Assembly: GCA_006226555.1 (NCBI GenBank)
Contig: SBGS01000141.1
Coordinates: 1 to 6,897 of the forward strand
Source of the DNA: Bacteroidota bacterium
Lineage (GTDB): Bacteria > Bacteroidota > Bacteroidia > Flavobacteriales_D > Crocinitomicaceae
Length of the DNA stretch: 6,897 bases
Direction of reading: 5' to 3'
The notes beneath the pieces were generated by a model, which was given only the letters and a program-made list of their open reading frames with translations, was not told the origin of the DNA and made no database searches. This document shows, piece after piece, positions 5,566 through 6,897 of the stretch. Numbering within the stretch: position 1 is the stretch's first letter; the number at the start of each line of letters is the position of its first letter. The position numbers and the translations under genes are program-made.

Positions 5566-6492
5566 CTATTTAACCGGCATGTGAATACTGGTTTCAAGAT
5601 CTTTGTCAGGAGTGTCTTGCGGATTATTCAGGTAGACTTCAAATGGATGAATACCCTTATTTGCCTTGAATACTTTGTTTCGCTGATACATATACATGGT
5701 GCTCCAGGCATTTCCTAAATGATGGTATCTTCCAATGTGTGTGATCACATACGATTTTGTCGCAGGAATATTTCCCCAGTAGAATCCTGCAGGTAATGTA
5801 ATTCCATCTTTCCTCGAAACCGGAATACCTGAAGTATAGATGACTCTGTTCTTTAGTATTGCCCATTTGTGATATTGGGTGAATGGCTTACCGGTGATCT
5901 CAATTCCATTTTCCTGAACAAATGAGAGAAGCTTTGGAAGATCTTCTGCCATTTTCTTACCCATGTCATCCATGGAACAATCCGTTTTTATACCGATGAA
6001 AGAAAAAGCTCCCGTTGATACGATACCATCGAAGCGCAGTTTAGATGCTGCTTCTCCTTCTTCGCAAACCTCCTTTAGCATACGAAGTCCTCGATCGAAA
6101 TCCATCCCTACAAAAGTTGCCATCATATTCTTCATCCAGAACATGAAAAATGGAAGTTTGTTTTCCATGTGCCACTGTGCCAGAACACGATTTCCTTTTT
6201 GCTCAAGTGTGAATTGTATTTTCGCAGTTGATTTCCAAGGTTTGATAAACGTAAGGTCATAAAGCACCGAGCCGGAATGATCTTCTTCCAAAACGGTCAT
6301 GTTTCCCGATCCAACTTGTTTCCCATCCCAGTCGTAATATTTTCCATCCTCACGAATATTAACGGAAACTCCTTCTTCCATGATCAACCATGGTGACCAT
6401 TTTGTCCAATGGTGAAAATCTGAAACGTGTGCGTAAACGGTTTGGATCGGAGCATTGATCTCAATGCTCCTGACCAGCTTCATTAACGGCAT
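5566..6492 (-). CDS. SRPBCC (START-like) domain fused to GyrI-like effector-binding domain
   Basis: 308 residues in two domains. Residues about 4-145 look like the SRPBCC/polyketide-cyclase fold: VRSIEINAPIQTVYAHVSDF, then W-x-x-W-S-P-W (29-35), YYDWDGKQVGSGNMTVLEE, and a long C-terminal helix with MDFDRGLRMLKEV. This fold makes a hydrophobic pocket for lipids or aromatic ligands. Residues about 152-308 match the GyrI-like/AraC effector-binding fold: FIGIKTDCSMDDM, LPKLLSFVQENGIEI, Y-T-S-G-I-P-V, HIGRYHHLGNAW and the ending HPFEVYLNN...TSIHMPVK. No helix-turn-helix is present, so it is not itself a DNA-binding regulator; ligand sensing or small-molecule binding is an inference. ATG 6492 is preferred, 3 bases after the dehydrogenase stop with an A-rich leader; the Met at codon 4 is an alternative start. 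It is probably co-transcribed with the dehydrogenase, and its stop abuts the shared terminator. Confidence 0.85.
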   Translation of the reverse strand: MPLMKLVRSIEINAPIQTVYAHVSDFHHWTKWSPWLIMEEGVSVNIREDGKYYDWDGKQVGSGNMTVLEEDHSGSVLYDLTFIKPWKSTAKIQFTLEQKGNRVLAQWHMENKLPFFMFWMKNMMATFVGMDFDRGLRMLKEVCEEGEAASKLRFDGIVSTGAFSFIGIKTDCSMDDMGKKMAEDLPKLLSFVQENGIEITGKPFTQYHKWAILKNRVIYTSGIPVSRKDGITLPAGFYWGNIPATKSYVITHIGRYHHLGNAWSTMYMYQRNKVFKANKGIHPFEVYLNNPQDTPDKDLETSIHMPVK

Positions 6493-6495
6493 TTT

Positions 6496-6897
6496 TTACT
6501 TCTTGAAGTTATCGGCAACGATCAAGTCTTTCGTTCCGTGTGTCCAAGAATAGAATCCTTCGCCTGTTTTCACCCCTTTCTTACCGGCAGTAACCATGTT
6601 GACAAGAAGTGGACACGGGGCATATTTTGGATTACCGAATCCTTCGTACAATACTTCAAGGATCGCCAGACAAACATCTAATCCGATGAAATCAGCTAAT
6701 TGAAGAGGACCCATTGGATGAGCCATACCTAATTTCATAACCGTATCGATCTCCTCAACTCCAGCAACTCCTTCATGTAAGGTAATGATCGCTTCGTTGA
6801 TCATTGGCATGAGAATTCTGTTCGCAACGAATCCCGGATAGTCATTTACTTCTACAGGAACTTTGTTCAGTTTCTTGGAAGTTTCCATGATCAGGTT
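6496..6897 (-). CDS. 3-hydroxybutyryl-CoA dehydrogenase, C-terminal domain (5' partial)
   Basis: The frame runs in from the window edge (three codons, N-L-I, precede the Met at 6888, which is internal) and stops at TAA 6498-6496, so 133 residues of a protein usually near 290 are seen. The visible part is the helical 3HCDH C-terminal domain, which forms the dimer and acyl-CoA binding surface: VPVEVNDYPGFVANRILMP, INEAIITLHEGVAGVEEID, KLGMAHPMGPLQLADFIGLD, GNPKYAPCPLLVNMV and GKKGVKTGEGFYSW. These are standard for the family. The enzyme oxidises (S)-3-hydroxyacyl-CoA, classically 3-hydroxybutyryl-CoA, with NAD(P)+; the Rossmann domain and catalytic His lie outside the window. In Bacteroidota such enzymes serve fatty-acid or amino-acid breakdown. 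It is the upstream gene of the minus-strand pair, 3 bases before the SRPBCC-GyrI gene. Family is certain; the exact chain-length preference is not. Confidence 0.94.
   Translation of the reverse strand, partial: NLIMETSKKLNKVPVEVNDYPGFVANRILMPMINEAIITLHEGVAGVEEIDTVMKLGMAHPMGPLQLADFIGLDVCLAILEVLYEGFGNPKYAPCPLLVNMVTAGKKGVKTGEGFYSWTHGTKDLIVADNFKK

Noticed and set aside
5473..5718. Plus-strand open frame running through the terminator
   Set aside because: It crosses the hairpin terminator and runs antisense to the SRPBCC-GyrI gene; there is no sign of coding.
5963..6262. Plus-strand open frame of 99 codons opposite the SRPBCC-GyrI gene
   Set aside because: It is a shadow of a minus-strand gene with two recognisable domains.
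1..6897. A defence system, CRISPR array, insertion sequence, tRNA or riboswitch
   Set aside because: No tandem DNA repeats, transposase motifs, cloverleaf or long structured leader were seen; the longest non-coding gap is 40 bases and is filled by the terminator.

Overview
The window looks like a gene-dense stretch of a Bacteroidota chromosome, most likely of the Flavobacteriales type. The reasons are moderate GC (a hand count gives about 45% over most of menB), almost no recognisable Shine-Dalgarno sequences, a WG-repeat protein, a FemAB/GNAT protein of the kind common in this phylum, a Bacteroidota-style TonB C-terminal domain, and a 3-hydroxybutyryl-CoA dehydrogenase tail that reads like those of flavobacteria. 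The lineage is an inference from protein character and was not searched.

Plus strand, bases 1-5525: six genes follow head to tail. In order they are (1) a WG-repeat protein cut off at its 5' end, (2) a single-pass membrane protein with a TonB-like C-terminal domain, (3) a FemAB/GNAT-type acyltransferase, (4) an aminoglycoside 3-N-acetyltransferase (AAC(3))-fold acetyltransferase, (5) menB, 1,4-dihydroxy-2-naphthoyl-CoA synthase of menaquinone synthesis, and (6) a small AT-rich putative lipoprotein. Junctions are a 17-base overlap, 0 bases, an 8-base overlap, 9 bases and 15 bases, so this reads as one transcription unit with likely translational coupling of the first four genes. No promoter is visible inside it, so the promoter is probably upstream of the window.

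Bases 5526-5565: the convergent gap holds a perfect 12-bp hairpin with A and T tracts on its two sides. It can serve as a Rho-independent terminator for both strands.

Minus strand, bases 6897-5566: a 3-hydroxybutyryl-CoA dehydrogenase (its C-terminal domain only, cut by the window edge) is followed after 3 bases by a fusion of an SRPBCC/START-like domain with a GyrI-like effector-binding domain. These two are probably co-transcribed.

Functionally, the plus-strand group mixes probable envelope proteins (WG repeat, TonB-like, lipoprotein), two different acyl-transfer folds side by side, and one respiratory quinone gene. Only menB and the dehydrogenase have a firm biochemical assignment. There is no gene-free stretch longer than 40 bases, and I see no tRNA, rRNA, mobile element, CRISPR array or clear novel defence-type system. 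The most unusual element is the coupled FemAB/GNAT plus AAC(3)-fold pair inserted between envelope genes and menB.
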